In this document: piece by piece, positions 51,961-61,171 of the stretch
Layout of the letters: every line of letters starts with the position of its first letter
Numbering within the stretch: the stretch's first letter is position 1
Assembly (NCBI GenBank): GCA_019636565.1
Contig: JAHBXG010000002.1
Span: 62,001 to 126,000, forward strand
Origin: Phycisphaeraceae bacterium
GTDB lineage: Bacteria; Planctomycetota; Phycisphaerae; Phycisphaerales; UBA1924
Length of the DNA: 64,000 nucleotides
Direction of reading: 5' to 3'
Program-made: the position numbers and the translations under genes
The notes under the pieces: generated by a model
Told to the model about the DNA's origin: nothing
Seen by the model: only the letters and a program-made list of their open reading frames with translations
Database searches by the model: none

Positions 51961-52269
51961 CTACTGAACGCGCGGCACCGAATTCTGCGCTTCCGCCACG
52001 GCCTGCTCATACCGCCGCACCAGCTCCGAGAGCGTCATCGCCAGGCGCTTCGCGCCGTTCCAGTTCATCACCACGCGGCTGCCGATCCCGAAATGGATCG
52101 CCTGCTGGCCATCCTGCCCCTGCTGAGGAACATTGAGCCCAAAGTCCAGAATGACCTCGTCCTGCGTGTTGGTGGTTCGGATCGTGTTGGCGTACGTAGT
52201 CACCATCTTCGATTCATCGATACGGATGGCGACTTGCTGCTGCTGATTCGGATTCGGCGTGCCGGACAT
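51961..52269 (-). CDS. DUF3467 protein, first gene of the arginine block
   Basis: A 102-residue protein. The pattern VTTYANTIRTTNTQDEVILDFGLN, followed by SRVVMNWNGAKRLAMTLSELVRRYE, is DUF3467, a small family of unknown function. The Gln/Asn-rich linker at the start is not part of the domain. The ATG follows CAGGAG. It lies 15 bp ahead of argC on the same strand and divergent from the ppx gene, so the shared gap (52270-52417) should hold both promoters. Cotranscription with argC suggests regulation in common, not function. Confidence 0.85.
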   Translation of the reverse strand: MSGTPNPNQQQQVAIRIDESKMVTTYANTIRTTNTQDEVILDFGLNVPQQGQDGQQAIHFGIGSRVVMNWNGAKRLAMTLSELVRRYEQAVAEAQNSVPRVQ

Positions 52270-52417
52270 GGGGAACTCCTGAGCCCGCGAACGTGGCGCG
52301 GGAGATGCTAATTTCGACCACCCGGCGGTTGTGGTACAACCATCGCCGGATGAGGGAACCAGTCTAGTCCGCCCCTCCAACCCGCGCCGGTTGGCGGGCC
52401 GCCTTTCGAGGATTCCG

Positions 52418-54025
52418 ATGGCATTGGCCGAGCCAAAACGCCGCCCCAGAAGCACGAAAAGATCCGCTTCGCTTGTAGCCGCGATCGATATCGGCAGCAA
52501 CGCCGTGCGCTTCGCCCTCGCCCGGGTCGATGCCCGAGGCAAGTTTCGCATGATCGACGAGCGAAGACGCCCAACCCGGCTGGGCGCAAACCTCGCCGCC
52601 GGAAAAGGTCTCCCAAAGGCCGCGATGAAAGCGACGATCGCCGCCGTCAAGGAATTCTGCTTCGATGCGCTTCGTAACGGCGTGCAAAGCACCCGCGTTG
52701 TCGCGACCGCCGCCGTGCGCGAAGCGCCCGATGGCGCCGCGTTCGTCCGCCGGCTCGAAGGTGAAACCGGATTGCCGGTCGAAATCATCGGCCCGGACGA
52801 GGAAGCACGGCTCGCGTTCACGAGTTGCCGGGCCGCGTTCGATCTTCGCAAGCAAACCGTTGCGATCGTCGACATCGGGGGCGGGAGTGTTCAGGTGAGC
52901 CTCGCGTGGCGAGGCGTGCTGTTCGACTCGGTCTCGATACCGCTCGGCGCGGTTCGACTGACCTCGATGTTTGATTCCAAGGGCGGAAAGAACACTCCCG
53001 ATCTTCTTTCACGGATGCGCAAGCACGTCGCACAGACGATCGACGCCAAACTGCCCGTTTCTCCAATCCGGCCCGCCACGCTGATCGGCTGCGGCGGCAC
53101 GTTCGCCACGATCGGCGCTCTGCTCGGAGACTTTGCGGGGCAACGGGCGCTCGGTCCTGTGCTCGCCCGCAGCGGCCGCAAGCTGGCGGTTGCTGGTCAC
53201 GGCGCGAACGATCTCGCCCGCCTCGTCGCGTCAGTCGACCGGCTCAACACCACACAACGGGCCGCGCTTCTCCGAGAGGCCGGGGTGCCCCCGGACCGCG
53301 CAGACATCCTTCCGGCGGGGTTGCTCGTTGCCAAATCGCTTGTAAAGCACCTTGGTGTAGTCCGGGTCGTCGCGCACGCCGGCGGAGTGCGTGACGGCTT
53401 GCTGCGGGAAATGGCCACTCCGCAAGATTCCTCCGGACTCGTCGGCCAAGCCCGCGAATTGGCCCGGTCGGCCCACTACGAAGTCGCGCACAGCGAACAG
53501 GTCGCTCACCTTGCGATCGCGTTGCTCCATGATCTGGCCGACGTCGATCGCGTCCGCGAAGCACTCGACGATCGCCCCGACGCGACCGAACTGCTCGAGA
53601 GCGCAGGTATTCTGCATGATCTCGGCGTCCCGATCGACTACGACCGCCATCACAAGGTTTCTCGGCGGATCGTCGAATTGGCAGGCTGGCGGGAAATCGC
53701 GCCCCTCGACCGCGCGATCGTCGCCAATATCGCTCGATATCACCGCAAGTCGCTCCCATCCGAAAAGCACGCCCCGTTCGCCGCGCTGCCTCCCAAGGCT
53801 CGCCAGATCGTGCGGGTGCTCGCCGGAATCCTCCGAATCGCCGACGGTCTCGACCGTTCCCACGCCCAGACAACCACGGGTGTTCGGGTCCGCGTCACGC
53901 GGTCCTCACTTGAAATCGTCGCCGAAGGGGCGAGCCCCGGCGGCCCCGACATCCGTGCCGCAGCGAAGAAATCCGACCTGCTTTCCGCCGCGATCCGCCG
54001 AAGAATCACCGTGTCTGCGGGTTGA
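52418..54025 (+). CDS. Ppx/GppA family phosphatase
   Basis: A 535-residue protein with an ASKHA-fold phosphatase domain (about residues 20-320) and a C-terminal HD-type domain. The phosphate loop AAIDIGSNAVRFALA, the second loop VDIGGGSVQVSL and PLGAVRLTSMF are clear. The HD part shows LESAGILHDLGVPIDYDRHH. These enzymes hydrolyse inorganic polyphosphate or pppGpp. Neither choice is settled by the sequence. The start is the ATG behind GAGG. A CHAD polyphosphate-binding protein lies at 32 kb. Confidence 0.92.
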   Translation: MALAEPKRRPRSTKRSASLVAAIDIGSNAVRFALARVDARGKFRMIDERRRPTRLGANLAAGKGLPKAAMKATIAAVKEFCFDALRNGVQSTRVVATAAVREAPDGAAFVRRLEGETGLPVEIIGPDEEARLAFTSCRAAFDLRKQTVAIVDIGGGSVQVSLAWRGVLFDSVSIPLGAVRLTSMFDSKGGKNTPDLLSRMRKHVAQTIDAKLPVSPIRPATLIGCGGTFATIGALLGDFAGQRALGPVLARSGRKLAVAGHGANDLARLVASVDRLNTTQRAALLREAGVPPDRADILPAGLLVAKSLVKHLGVVRVVAHAGGVRDGLLREMATPQDSSGLVGQARELARSAHYEVAHSEQVAHLAIALLHDLADVDRVREALDDRPDATELLESAGILHDLGVPIDYDRHHKVSRRIVELAGWREIAPLDRAIVANIARYHRKSLPSEKHAPFAALPPKARQIVRVLAGILRIADGLDRSHAQTTTGVRVRVTRSSLEIVAEGASPGGPDIRAAAKKSDLLSAAIRRRITVSAG

Positions 54026-54102
54026 CCCTTTTTCGGCTCGGTTCCGCACCCCCGAAATGACGATAATTCGCCGGTCGATGTCGGACGTGAAACGGAGCGT
54101 CA

Positions 54103-55014
54103 ATGCGAGAGGTCCTGCAATCAGTCGTCCGAGGAATCAGAAAGAGCCCCGCGCTCAATTCGATGGCGCGCGCGTGCGTCAAGGCCATCCCGGACAAGCG
54201 TCACACCACGAACATGCGCGACATCGGGCCCGTTGCCATCCGCCTCCGCCGCCATCGCTATTTGCTCTGGGAGCATCCGCTCGTTCACGATGCGTTCATG
54301 GTCTCGCTCTTCGCACGCCTCATCCGCCCGGGCGACGTGGTTTACGACATCGGCGCCAACATCGGCCTGTACACGCGCCTCATGCACCAGTGGTTCGGCG
54401 CGAGTTACCTCTACGCGTTCGAGCCCATGCTCGAAAACCGCGAACTGCTCGAGGCCAACGTGCGCCTCGGAAAGATGGACAAGATCTGCGAAATCTCTCC
54501 GCTCGCGCTCTCGGATGCCGCGGGTCGAGAAGACCTTCAAATCGACGACATGAACTCGGGTTCGGCGGTCCTCAACAGCATTTCCGGAGGTCAAGCCTCC
54601 AGCGGACGGGCCCATTTCGGCCTGCCTCCAAAGACCGAAACCGTTGAACTCGAAATGCTTGACGCGTTTGTGATGCGCCCGGGAGTCCGCCCTCCTGCGA
54701 TGATGAAAATCGATACCGAAGGTGCGGAAGTGAAGATTCTGATCGGCGGGCGCGAAGCCATCCGCACCCACAAGCCCCGCATGGCCATCGCACTCCACGG
54801 CAAAGACAAGGCGAAGGGAACGCTCGAACAACTCGAAATCTTGCAGTGCCCCGCGTACGGCTATGTAAAAGACGGCGGCAAGGTCGTGTATCAGCGTCTG
54901 GTCGTCGCCGACTTCGACCGTCTCGGAAACAACAACATTCTCGCGGCGTACGACGAAGACCTGCTTCGCCAGGAACCCAAGCCCCTCGCACGAGCACCCA
55001 TTCCGGGGGCCTGA
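54103..55014 (+). CDS. FkbM family methyltransferase
   Basis: A 303-residue SAM-dependent methyltransferase. The SAM loop is VVYDIGANIGLYTRLM (about residues 79-94), motif II is LYAFEPMLENRELLEAN, and the C-terminal FkbM mark is MMKIDTEGAEVKIL. These methylate hydroxyls of sugars, polyketides or glycolipids. Preceding residues form a basic helix. Given two glycosyltransferases and a glycan polymerase elsewhere in the window, a glycan target is plausible. It stands alone between ppx and the dockerin-tailed genes. Confidence 0.92.
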   Translation: MREVLQSVVRGIRKSPALNSMARACVKAIPDKRHTTNMRDIGPVAIRLRRHRYLLWEHPLVHDAFMVSLFARLIRPGDVVYDIGANIGLYTRLMHQWFGASYLYAFEPMLENRELLEANVRLGKMDKICEISPLALSDAAGREDLQIDDMNSGSAVLNSISGGQASSGRAHFGLPPKTETVELEMLDAFVMRPGVRPPAMMKIDTEGAEVKILIGGREAIRTHKPRMAIALHGKDKAKGTLEQLEILQCPAYGYVKDGGKVVYQRLVVADFDRLGNNNILAAYDEDLLRQEPKPLARAPIPGA

Positions 55015-55141
55015 ACTGTTTTCGGACGACTCCGGATGAACGGCGATTCATCTCATGGGGGAGCCGCCTCTTCCTGTAGTATGTCCGTGTGCATACTCGT
55101 TCCGCTAGCCCGGCGCGAGATGAACACGGAGAGATCGATTC

Positions 55142-56566
55142 ATGCGTAAATCTGTGTCTGTAATCCTGCTCGCCGGTGCGATTTCCTTTGGCGCAGCCGG
55201 ACAAGAAACCCACTCCGTCGGCACCGCCGAGAAATTCGACAATCAAAAAGTTGTTCGCATTTCTCCTCGGAGCATCGCTGATGTAAATCTGCTCGAGCAA
55301 ATCTCCGGCGACCGGTGGACCTGCGGTGCTGGTGGGCCAAACGGCGAGGCCGATTACCGTGTGAGGATTTCGGACCTGCCGCTGCTGAATCAGGCAGGAG
55401 TTCCCTATCGCGTGATCATCGACGATGTGCAATCGCTGATCGATGGGGAGCAGGCGGAGTTGTTCAATCCGTTCCAGGATCGCGGGTTCTTCGACGCGTA
55501 CCAGGACTACGCCGCTGTCAGCGCGTACGTCGACAACCTCGTCGCGACTTACCCCGGCTGGGTCACGCGGATATCCCTCGGAAACTCCATTCAGGGCCGC
55601 CCTATTTTCGGATTTCGAGCCACCAGCCCGGTTCCACCGATTGGAGGGTCCCCCCGAAAGCCCGTCGTGTTCTTCAACAGCCTCCAGCACGCCCGCGAAT
55701 GGATCGGCGTCATGTCGAACCTGTATGTCGCAACCCAATTGCTCTCGACATATTCAACGAACGCGGCCGCCCGGGAGATGCTCGACACGTACGAGTTTGT
55801 GTTCGTCCCGATTTCAAATCCCGACGGATACAACCTTACATGGACTGGCCAACGGCTTTGGCGCAAAAACGCCCGCGTGATCAGCGGCACCGTCCGAGGC
55901 GTCGACCTCAACCGCAACTGGAGCGTTGGCTGGGGCCTCAGCTCCGGCTCCAGCGGCAGTTCGACCAGCGAGACCTACCGCGGCTCGGCCCCGTTCTCCG
56001 AGCCTGAAACCCAGGTGCTGCGCGATTATGCGATCTCCGTTCCCAAGCTCGTCGCCAGCATCGACTTCCACAGTTACTCCCAGTTGGTGCTCCGCCCCTG
56101 GACGTACCAGTACACCCTCCCACCTGGAAAAGTCGCCTTTGACCGCATCGGCAGCGCGATGGTCAATGCCATCGCATCTTCAACGGGCACGCAGTACACC
56201 TACGGCGGCCCCGACATCTTGTATTTGGCTTCCGGCACCGCCCCCGACTGGTTTTTCGGAACGACCGGGTCGGTGGCTCTGACCATCGAATTGCGAGACA
56301 CCGGCCAATATGGCTTTGTGCTCCCGGCCTCGTACATCGTGCCAACCGGTCAAGACGCCTGGGCCGCCGCAACCACGATGATCACGAGCCTCTGCCGCGC
56401 CGACTTGAATCGGGACAACTTCGTAGACGACAGCGATTTCGTACTTTTCGCAGCCGCATACGACGCATTTCTAACAAATGCGGCCGACTTCACGGGCGAC
56501 GCAATCACGGACGACTACGACTTCGTTATTTTTGCGGATGCGTACGACCATTTCACTTGCCCTTGA
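55142..56566 (+). CDS. Secreted M14 zinc carboxypeptidase with dockerin-like tail
   Basis: A 474-residue exported peptidase. Signal peptide to about residue 20, then a pro-like region (to about 115), then the M14 domain. Zinc ligands are His and Glu in SLQHAREWIG (about 183-186) and His in SIDFHSYSQL (about 309); the catalytic Glu is in LTIELRDTG (about 382). It removes C-terminal amino acids. The last 60 residues carry DLNRDNFVDDSDFVLF and a second, weaker DYDFVIFADAYD, ending in CP: the planctomycete 'GC-type' dockerin-like module. Such EF-hand-like pairs bind Ca2+ and anchor or dock secreted enzymes. Confidence 0.93.
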   Translation: MRKSVSVILLAGAISFGAAGQETHSVGTAEKFDNQKVVRISPRSIADVNLLEQISGDRWTCGAGGPNGEADYRVRISDLPLLNQAGVPYRVIIDDVQSLIDGEQAELFNPFQDRGFFDAYQDYAAVSAYVDNLVATYPGWVTRISLGNSIQGRPIFGFRATSPVPPIGGSPRKPVVFFNSLQHAREWIGVMSNLYVATQLLSTYSTNAAAREMLDTYEFVFVPISNPDGYNLTWTGQRLWRKNARVISGTVRGVDLNRNWSVGWGLSSGSSGSSTSETYRGSAPFSEPETQVLRDYAISVPKLVASIDFHSYSQLVLRPWTYQYTLPPGKVAFDRIGSAMVNAIASSTGTQYTYGGPDILYLASGTAPDWFFGTTGSVALTIELRDTGQYGFVLPASYIVPTGQDAWAAATTMITSLCRADLNRDNFVDDSDFVLFAAAYDAFLTNAADFTGDAITDDYDFVIFADAYDHFTCP

Positions 56567-56759
56567 TATGGTGCGAACCGCAGTCCGATAAGCGGCGTAG
56601 TTGCTCCGACGATTCCTCCGAAGAAGCGGACGGATCGGCTCGCGTTTTGAGGGAGTTTGTCGTATTCTATGAGAAGTGTCCGCAATCGCGGACATTCATT
56701 CGAGTTCTAGTTTTTGGAAAACCGGAGCGCTGATGTTTTGCGCTCGAGGGAGAGACTTC

Positions 56760-59045
56760 ATGCAGACGAGAAAGATTGGTCGCACCACCTTCGCAACAAT
56801 TTCAGCGCTGGTGGCTCTGAGCGGCGGCGCCGCGTCGTCGCTCGCACAGCTCGGCGCGTTTCCCGCGTCGGACTTCCAAGGCAAGAGTCTGCTCCCGTTC
56901 CAGTTGGAACTGGCGATCAGCGCAAAGGCCCCGTCGACCGCGAGTGCCAGCCTGATGCGCGCCGCGATCGTGCGTTCTATGCACAGCACGCAATCGTGTT
57001 ACGCCTCCAACTTGTCCAACGAACAGTGGCAGTCGCTGATGGATCAGTTCCAGTTCCTGCCTCCGACGCAGGATCCGATCGATCCCAATGATCCCTTCAA
57101 CGATCGTTTCAATGTCGATCTGTACCGCTGGGGTCCGGGCGGAACCGCGAACTCGTCGTTCCCGAGCGGCGCAGCGACCGCCACCAATCTAACCGTTAGT
57201 TTCCCGAATGACGGCCCAACTTGGGGCCTTTCCGCGTCCGGGTTCTCCACGGCCCCGAACGCACTCGGCGCCTCGCTCACTTCGCAGTTCGGCAATCTCG
57301 ATAGGGGCCGCGAGTACCTCCGCCAGTGTCTCGGTGGGTGGCGTCGCTACGGCGGAATTACATACACCGAAGTCGCTGACGACAACACGCTGATGACAAA
57401 CTCGGCAATCCACAACAACTCGCGAGGCGATATCCGCATCGGCGGCATTTCGCTCAACGGGCAAGGCGGCGTCCTGGCGTACAACTGCTTCCCGTCGCCC
57501 GGCGGCCTCGCTGGCTCGCTCACCGGTGGCGACATGGTGATCAACACCGCGTACTTCGGCGATGCAAGCACCTTCAATTCCACGTCCAACAACTACCGCT
57601 ACTTCCGCAATGTGTGCACGCATGAGCACGGTCACGGGCTGGGCTTCATCCACCAGGTGCCTTGCAGCAGCACCAAACTGATGGAACCATTTATCCAGAC
57701 CCTGACCGACGGCGTTCGCATCGACGATCGTCGCGCTGCCGGCCGCAACTACGGCGATCGCTTCAGCGGCAATCAGTCGCTGGCGACCGCCCAGGATTTC
57801 GGCAATCTGACCACCCCCGCGCTGCGTTCCATCGCCGCGCGAGATCTTTCGCTCAATGGTTACGTCAATGGCGGCACAAACGCGACAGGTGCCGACTTCT
57901 TCCGATTCACGCTTGATAGCGCACAGAATGTCAAGATCATCGCGACTCCGACCGGCGGCACCTACACCACCGGCCAGCAGTCGAGCAACTGCTCGGGTTC
58001 CACAACCGCGTACGCGACAAGCTTCCTTGGCGATCTGGCTTACGTGCTCACGAATTCCGACGGAACCGTCACGATCGGCACCGTTGATGCAACCGCTGCG
58101 GGCGCCGCGGAGACCTTCACGTTCTCCAACCTCGCCGCGGGTTCCTACGTGCTCCAGGTATTCGACAACAACGCCGCAAACCTCACGAACGGGTCGAACG
58201 GAAACACGATCGTCCAGTTGTACGACCTCGAGATCCAGGTTGGCACCAACGTCTACGCCGATCCCTACGCCAATGCGGGCATCAACAAGCGCATCGGCGC
58301 CGGGCTCGTCTGCTACTTCATGGGCGACATCAACTCGGGCATCACCGAAAACCGCGTCGCCGAGACGATCTCTCGCTACGAGTGGGATCTCGATGGCGAT
58401 GGCGTCTTCGAAACCGGCGTCGCGCCCGCCGCCTCCGTCCCCAAGCCCACGTTCACGTATGTCTCGAACGGCACCTACCCGGTGACGCTCCGGGTGCGTG
58501 ACAGCCAGGGCAAGACAGGCACCGACACCATCAACGTCGTGGTCTTCGGCGCGACCACCACCTTCACTGGTACCGCCATCTCCGGCGATCAGGGAACCTC
58601 GGTTCCGTTCACGATCGTCGGAACCAACCTGAAGAACGTCACCAGCGCCGCGATGGTGACGGTCACCACAGGCACCGGCGTGACCGTGTCGGGCACGCCG
58701 GTACCCAACGCGATGGGCACCGAGGTCACGGGCCTTTCGTTCGTGATCGATTCGGGCGCATCGGTTGGAGGCCACAACGTCAAGGTTTCCAACAGCGACG
58801 GCAACGCGACTTTCGCCAATTTCCTCACGGTCAATGCCGTGGTCGCCTGCCCCGGCGACATCAACGGCGATACCTTCGTCGACGATTCCGACTTCGTCCT
58901 CTTTGCCGCGGCGTACGACCTGCTCGACTGCGCCGATCCCTCGATGCCCGTCGGCTGCCCGGCGGACCTCAACGGCGATGGCTTTGTTGACGACGCCGAC
59001 TTCGTTCTGTTCTCGGCAGCGTACGACGCGTACCTCTGCCCCTGA
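56760..59045 (+). CDS. Secreted matrixin-like metallopeptidase with PKD and dockerin-like domains
   Basis: A 761-residue exported protein. Signal peptide to about residue 29 (SSLAQ). The metallopeptidase domain has the zinc motif HEHGHGLGFIH (about 288-298) with a Met turn at KLMEP. Then come a beta-rich domain (ALSLNGYVNG... to LAAGSYVLQVFDN), a PKD-like domain with EWDLDGDGVFETG and FTYVSNGTYPVTLRVRD (about 535-605), an IPT-like stretch, and the dockerin-like tail with GDINGDTFVDDSDFVLF and DLNGDGFVDDADFVLF, ending in LCP. Such enzymes degrade extracellular protein. The start is the ATG behind GGGAGAG. Confidence 0.92.
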   Translation: MQTRKIGRTTFATISALVALSGGAASSLAQLGAFPASDFQGKSLLPFQLELAISAKAPSTASASLMRAAIVRSMHSTQSCYASNLSNEQWQSLMDQFQFLPPTQDPIDPNDPFNDRFNVDLYRWGPGGTANSSFPSGAATATNLTVSFPNDGPTWGLSASGFSTAPNALGASLTSQFGNLDRGREYLRQCLGGWRRYGGITYTEVADDNTLMTNSAIHNNSRGDIRIGGISLNGQGGVLAYNCFPSPGGLAGSLTGGDMVINTAYFGDASTFNSTSNNYRYFRNVCTHEHGHGLGFIHQVPCSSTKLMEPFIQTLTDGVRIDDRRAAGRNYGDRFSGNQSLATAQDFGNLTTPALRSIAARDLSLNGYVNGGTNATGADFFRFTLDSAQNVKIIATPTGGTYTTGQQSSNCSGSTTAYATSFLGDLAYVLTNSDGTVTIGTVDATAAGAAETFTFSNLAAGSYVLQVFDNNAANLTNGSNGNTIVQLYDLEIQVGTNVYADPYANAGINKRIGAGLVCYFMGDINSGITENRVAETISRYEWDLDGDGVFETGVAPAASVPKPTFTYVSNGTYPVTLRVRDSQGKTGTDTINVVVFGATTTFTGTAISGDQGTSVPFTIVGTNLKNVTSAAMVTVTTGTGVTVSGTPVPNAMGTEVTGLSFVIDSGASVGGHNVKVSNSDGNATFANFLTVNAVVACPGDINGDTFVDDSDFVLFAAAYDLLDCADPSMPVGCPADLNGDGFVDDADFVLFSAAYDAYLCP

Positions 59046-59086
59046 CCTTCTGTCAGTGATCGCCCGTCCAAGGTGATTTCCCCTCA

Positions 59087-59119
59087 CGCCGCCGGCTTAC
59101 CCCGGCGGTGTTTCTTTTT
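59087..59119 (+). terminator. Rho-independent terminator of the metallopeptidase gene
   Basis: Nine-bp stem (cgccgccgg / ccggcggtg, with one G-U pair), loop of about six bases, then TTTCTTTTT. It lies about 40 bp past the stop. Confidence 0.8.
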
Positions 59120-59305
59120 GTCGTGCGTTTTTTTTGGTGAAGTGGATGTAGGAGCTTTTTGTGGGCGCCGCCGGCGCGTCGTGCTTAAGATCACACCGGA
59201 GTTCCAGCAACTCCCTATGACATTTGCCTTTCACGGGCACCGTTCGAGAGCGGGTCTGAGTTTCAAAACACCGATGTTGCGGGATGCCGCGTGGAGGTTG
59301 ACACC

Positions 59306-60865
59306 GTGTCCACACGAAATCTATTTGCGCGTTTGCGCTGTTTACAGTGGCCCGCACGGCCGCGCCGCGTGAACATCAAGCTGGCGATTCTTTCGATCGC
59401 CATGGGAACGTCTGCATCCACGGCCCATGCCCAGTGCCCGCTGACCTTCGACACCGCGGTCAGTTACGACGCGGGAAGCGGTCCCAATTCCATAGCCGTC
59501 GGCGATCTGAATGGCGACGATCGGCCCGACCTGACGGTATTGAATTACGGCGGCGAAACCGTCTCGGCGCTGCTTGGCAACGGCGATGGAACCTTTGCCG
59601 CGCCAGTCAACTACGCCACAGTCGCTCAGTGCAACTCGCTCGCCATCGGCAACCTCAACGGCGACGGAAAACTCGACCTTGCTGTGTCGAGCAAGAACAC
59701 TATCTTGGTGCTGCTGGGGAACGGCGACGGAACATTCGCCGATGCGGTCAACTACGCCGTGCCCGGCACCTCTGTCGCCATCGGCGACTTCAACGGTGAC
59801 GGCAAATCCGACCTGGTGGTGGCAAACTCAGGCCTTGGTACCGTCTCGGTGCTTCTGGGAAACGGCAACGGGGCCTTTGCCGCGCCGGTCAACTCTGCGG
59901 CGGGCGCCAATGCCACGACCCTGACCATCGGCGATCTGAACACCGACGGCAAACTCGATCTGGTCGTGACGAACTCCAGCATCAATTCAGTCTCGGCCTT
60001 GCTCGGCAACGGCAACGGCACATTTGCCGCGCCGGTCAGTTCTCCCTCGGGCAACAATCCCTACCACCCGGCAATCGGCGACCTGAACGGCGACAACAAG
60101 CTCGATCTGGCGATAAGAGATTTCTCGAGCAACGGCGTCTCGGTGCTGCTCGGCAACGGCAACGGCACATTTGCCGCGCCGGTCACCTACGCCGCTGGGA
60201 CCGGACCCTACTCCGTCGCCATCGGCGACTTGAATGGCGACGGCAAGCCCGAGCTGGTACTGCCAAACTACACCAGCAACGATGTCTCGGTGTTGGTGGG
60301 CAACGGCAACGGCACCTTTTCCCCTGCGGCCAGCTATGCCGTGTTCGATCTCGCCAGACCCGAGTTCGTGGCCATCGGCGATTTCAATGCCGACGGCAAG
60401 CCCGACATGGCCACCGTGAACAATCGAGGTGACAACGTCTCGGTCCTGTTGAACTCGGGCGCCGGCTTTGCCGCTCCCACATTCACGCAACAGCCCACGG
60501 GACGGGTCGTGCAAGCGGGCGCGAGCGCCGCGTTCACTGCCGCCGCCAATGGATTCGGCGCCTCGCTGAACTACCAATGGCGACGCAATGGCATGCCTCT
60601 CTCCGACGGCGGCAACATCGCCGGCGCCGCTACGAACACGCTGACCATCGACCCGGCGCAATCGAGTGACGTGGCGTCGTACGACTTGCAGGTCGTCAGC
60701 GCCCCATCGTGCACAGGCGGAAACCAGGTGGCGACAAGCATCGCGATTGTGTTGGCTATCAACGGAACCGCGTGCCCGGCGGACTTCAATGGCGATCACC
60801 AGGTCGATGACGCGGACTTCGTCCAGTTCCTTGCGGCGTACAACGAACTGCTCTGCCCGGAATGA
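59306..60865 (+). CDS. Secreted FG-GAP/VCBS propeller with Ig-like and dockerin-like tail
   Basis: A 519-residue exported protein. The signal peptide has a long basic n-region and cleaves near AHAQCPL (residue about 43). Seven or so FG-GAP/VCBS repeats follow (for example IAVGDLNGDDRPDLTVLNY, LLGNGDGTFAAPVNYA), giving a seven-bladed propeller with Ca-binding DxNGDGxxD loops. Next is an Ig-like domain (SLNYQWRRNGMPLSDGG) and a single dockerin-like unit FNGDHQVDDADFVQF, ending in LCPE. The start is the GTG behind GGAGG (59306); a GTG five codons earlier and one at 59369 are alternatives. Role likely in adhesion or binding. Confidence 0.85.
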   Translation: MSTRNLFARLRCLQWPARPRRVNIKLAILSIAMGTSASTAHAQCPLTFDTAVSYDAGSGPNSIAVGDLNGDDRPDLTVLNYGGETVSALLGNGDGTFAAPVNYATVAQCNSLAIGNLNGDGKLDLAVSSKNTILVLLGNGDGTFADAVNYAVPGTSVAIGDFNGDGKSDLVVANSGLGTVSVLLGNGNGAFAAPVNSAAGANATTLTIGDLNTDGKLDLVVTNSSINSVSALLGNGNGTFAAPVSSPSGNNPYHPAIGDLNGDNKLDLAIRDFSSNGVSVLLGNGNGTFAAPVTYAAGTGPYSVAIGDLNGDGKPELVLPNYTSNDVSVLVGNGNGTFSPAASYAVFDLARPEFVAIGDFNADGKPDMATVNNRGDNVSVLLNSGAGFAAPTFTQQPTGRVVQAGASAAFTAAANGFGASLNYQWRRNGMPLSDGGNIAGAATNTLTIDPAQSSDVASYDLQVVSAPSCTGGNQVATSIAIVLAINGTACPADFNGDHQVDDADFVQFLAAYNELLCPE

Positions 60866-60888
60866 GATCGACAAGAGTGCCAACGAAA

Positions 60889-60916
60889 ACGCCGCCGGTC
60901 GTCCGGCGGCGTTTTT
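60889..60916 (+). terminator. Rho-independent terminator of the FG-GAP gene
   Basis: Ten-bp perfect stem (acgccgccgg / ccggcggcgt) with loop tcgt, then TTTTC. An A run on the left makes it usable on the minus strand after the tRNA-Gly gene too. Confidence 0.88.
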
Positions 60917-60925
60917 CTTTTCCAA

Positions 60926-60997
60926 AGCGGGCGAAGGGGCTTGAACCCTCGACCTTCTCGTTGGCAACGAGACGCTCTACCACTGAGCTACGCCCGC
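60926..60997 (-). tRNA. tRNA-Gly (anticodon GCC)
   Basis: A complete 72-nt cloverleaf on the minus strand. Acceptor gcgggcg / cgcccgc, D stem gctc/gagc, anticodon stem tctcg/cgaga with loop ttgccaa (anticodon GCC), T stem gaggg/ccctt with loop ttcaagc. No CCA is encoded. It reads the Gly codons GGC and GGU. Confidence 0.96.
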
Positions 60998-61171
60998 AGA
61001 AAGAACTCTTCGATTGTCGAACCCGAACACGCCCCAAGTCGGCTCGGACATGCCGAATCGGCTGGAAGCGGGAAGAAAGTTAGCCGGAGCAACCGGAAAG
61101 GTCAACCCGAGACAATCTCGGACGGCCAGATGTCCAATCCCCCGGGGGGTTGAGATTCCGGGATCGGGACG

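Noticed and set aside
57189-59087. A 632-codon open frame antisense to the metallopeptidase gene
   Set aside because: It mirrors a confident gene with signal peptide, zinc motif and dockerin tail. Its translation has no domain and typical high-GC antisense composition.
59500-60400. Repetitive DNA across the FG-GAP gene as a mobile or satellite element
   Set aside because: The periodicity follows the protein repeat (about 60 codons per blade) and varies at third positions, as expected for a propeller.
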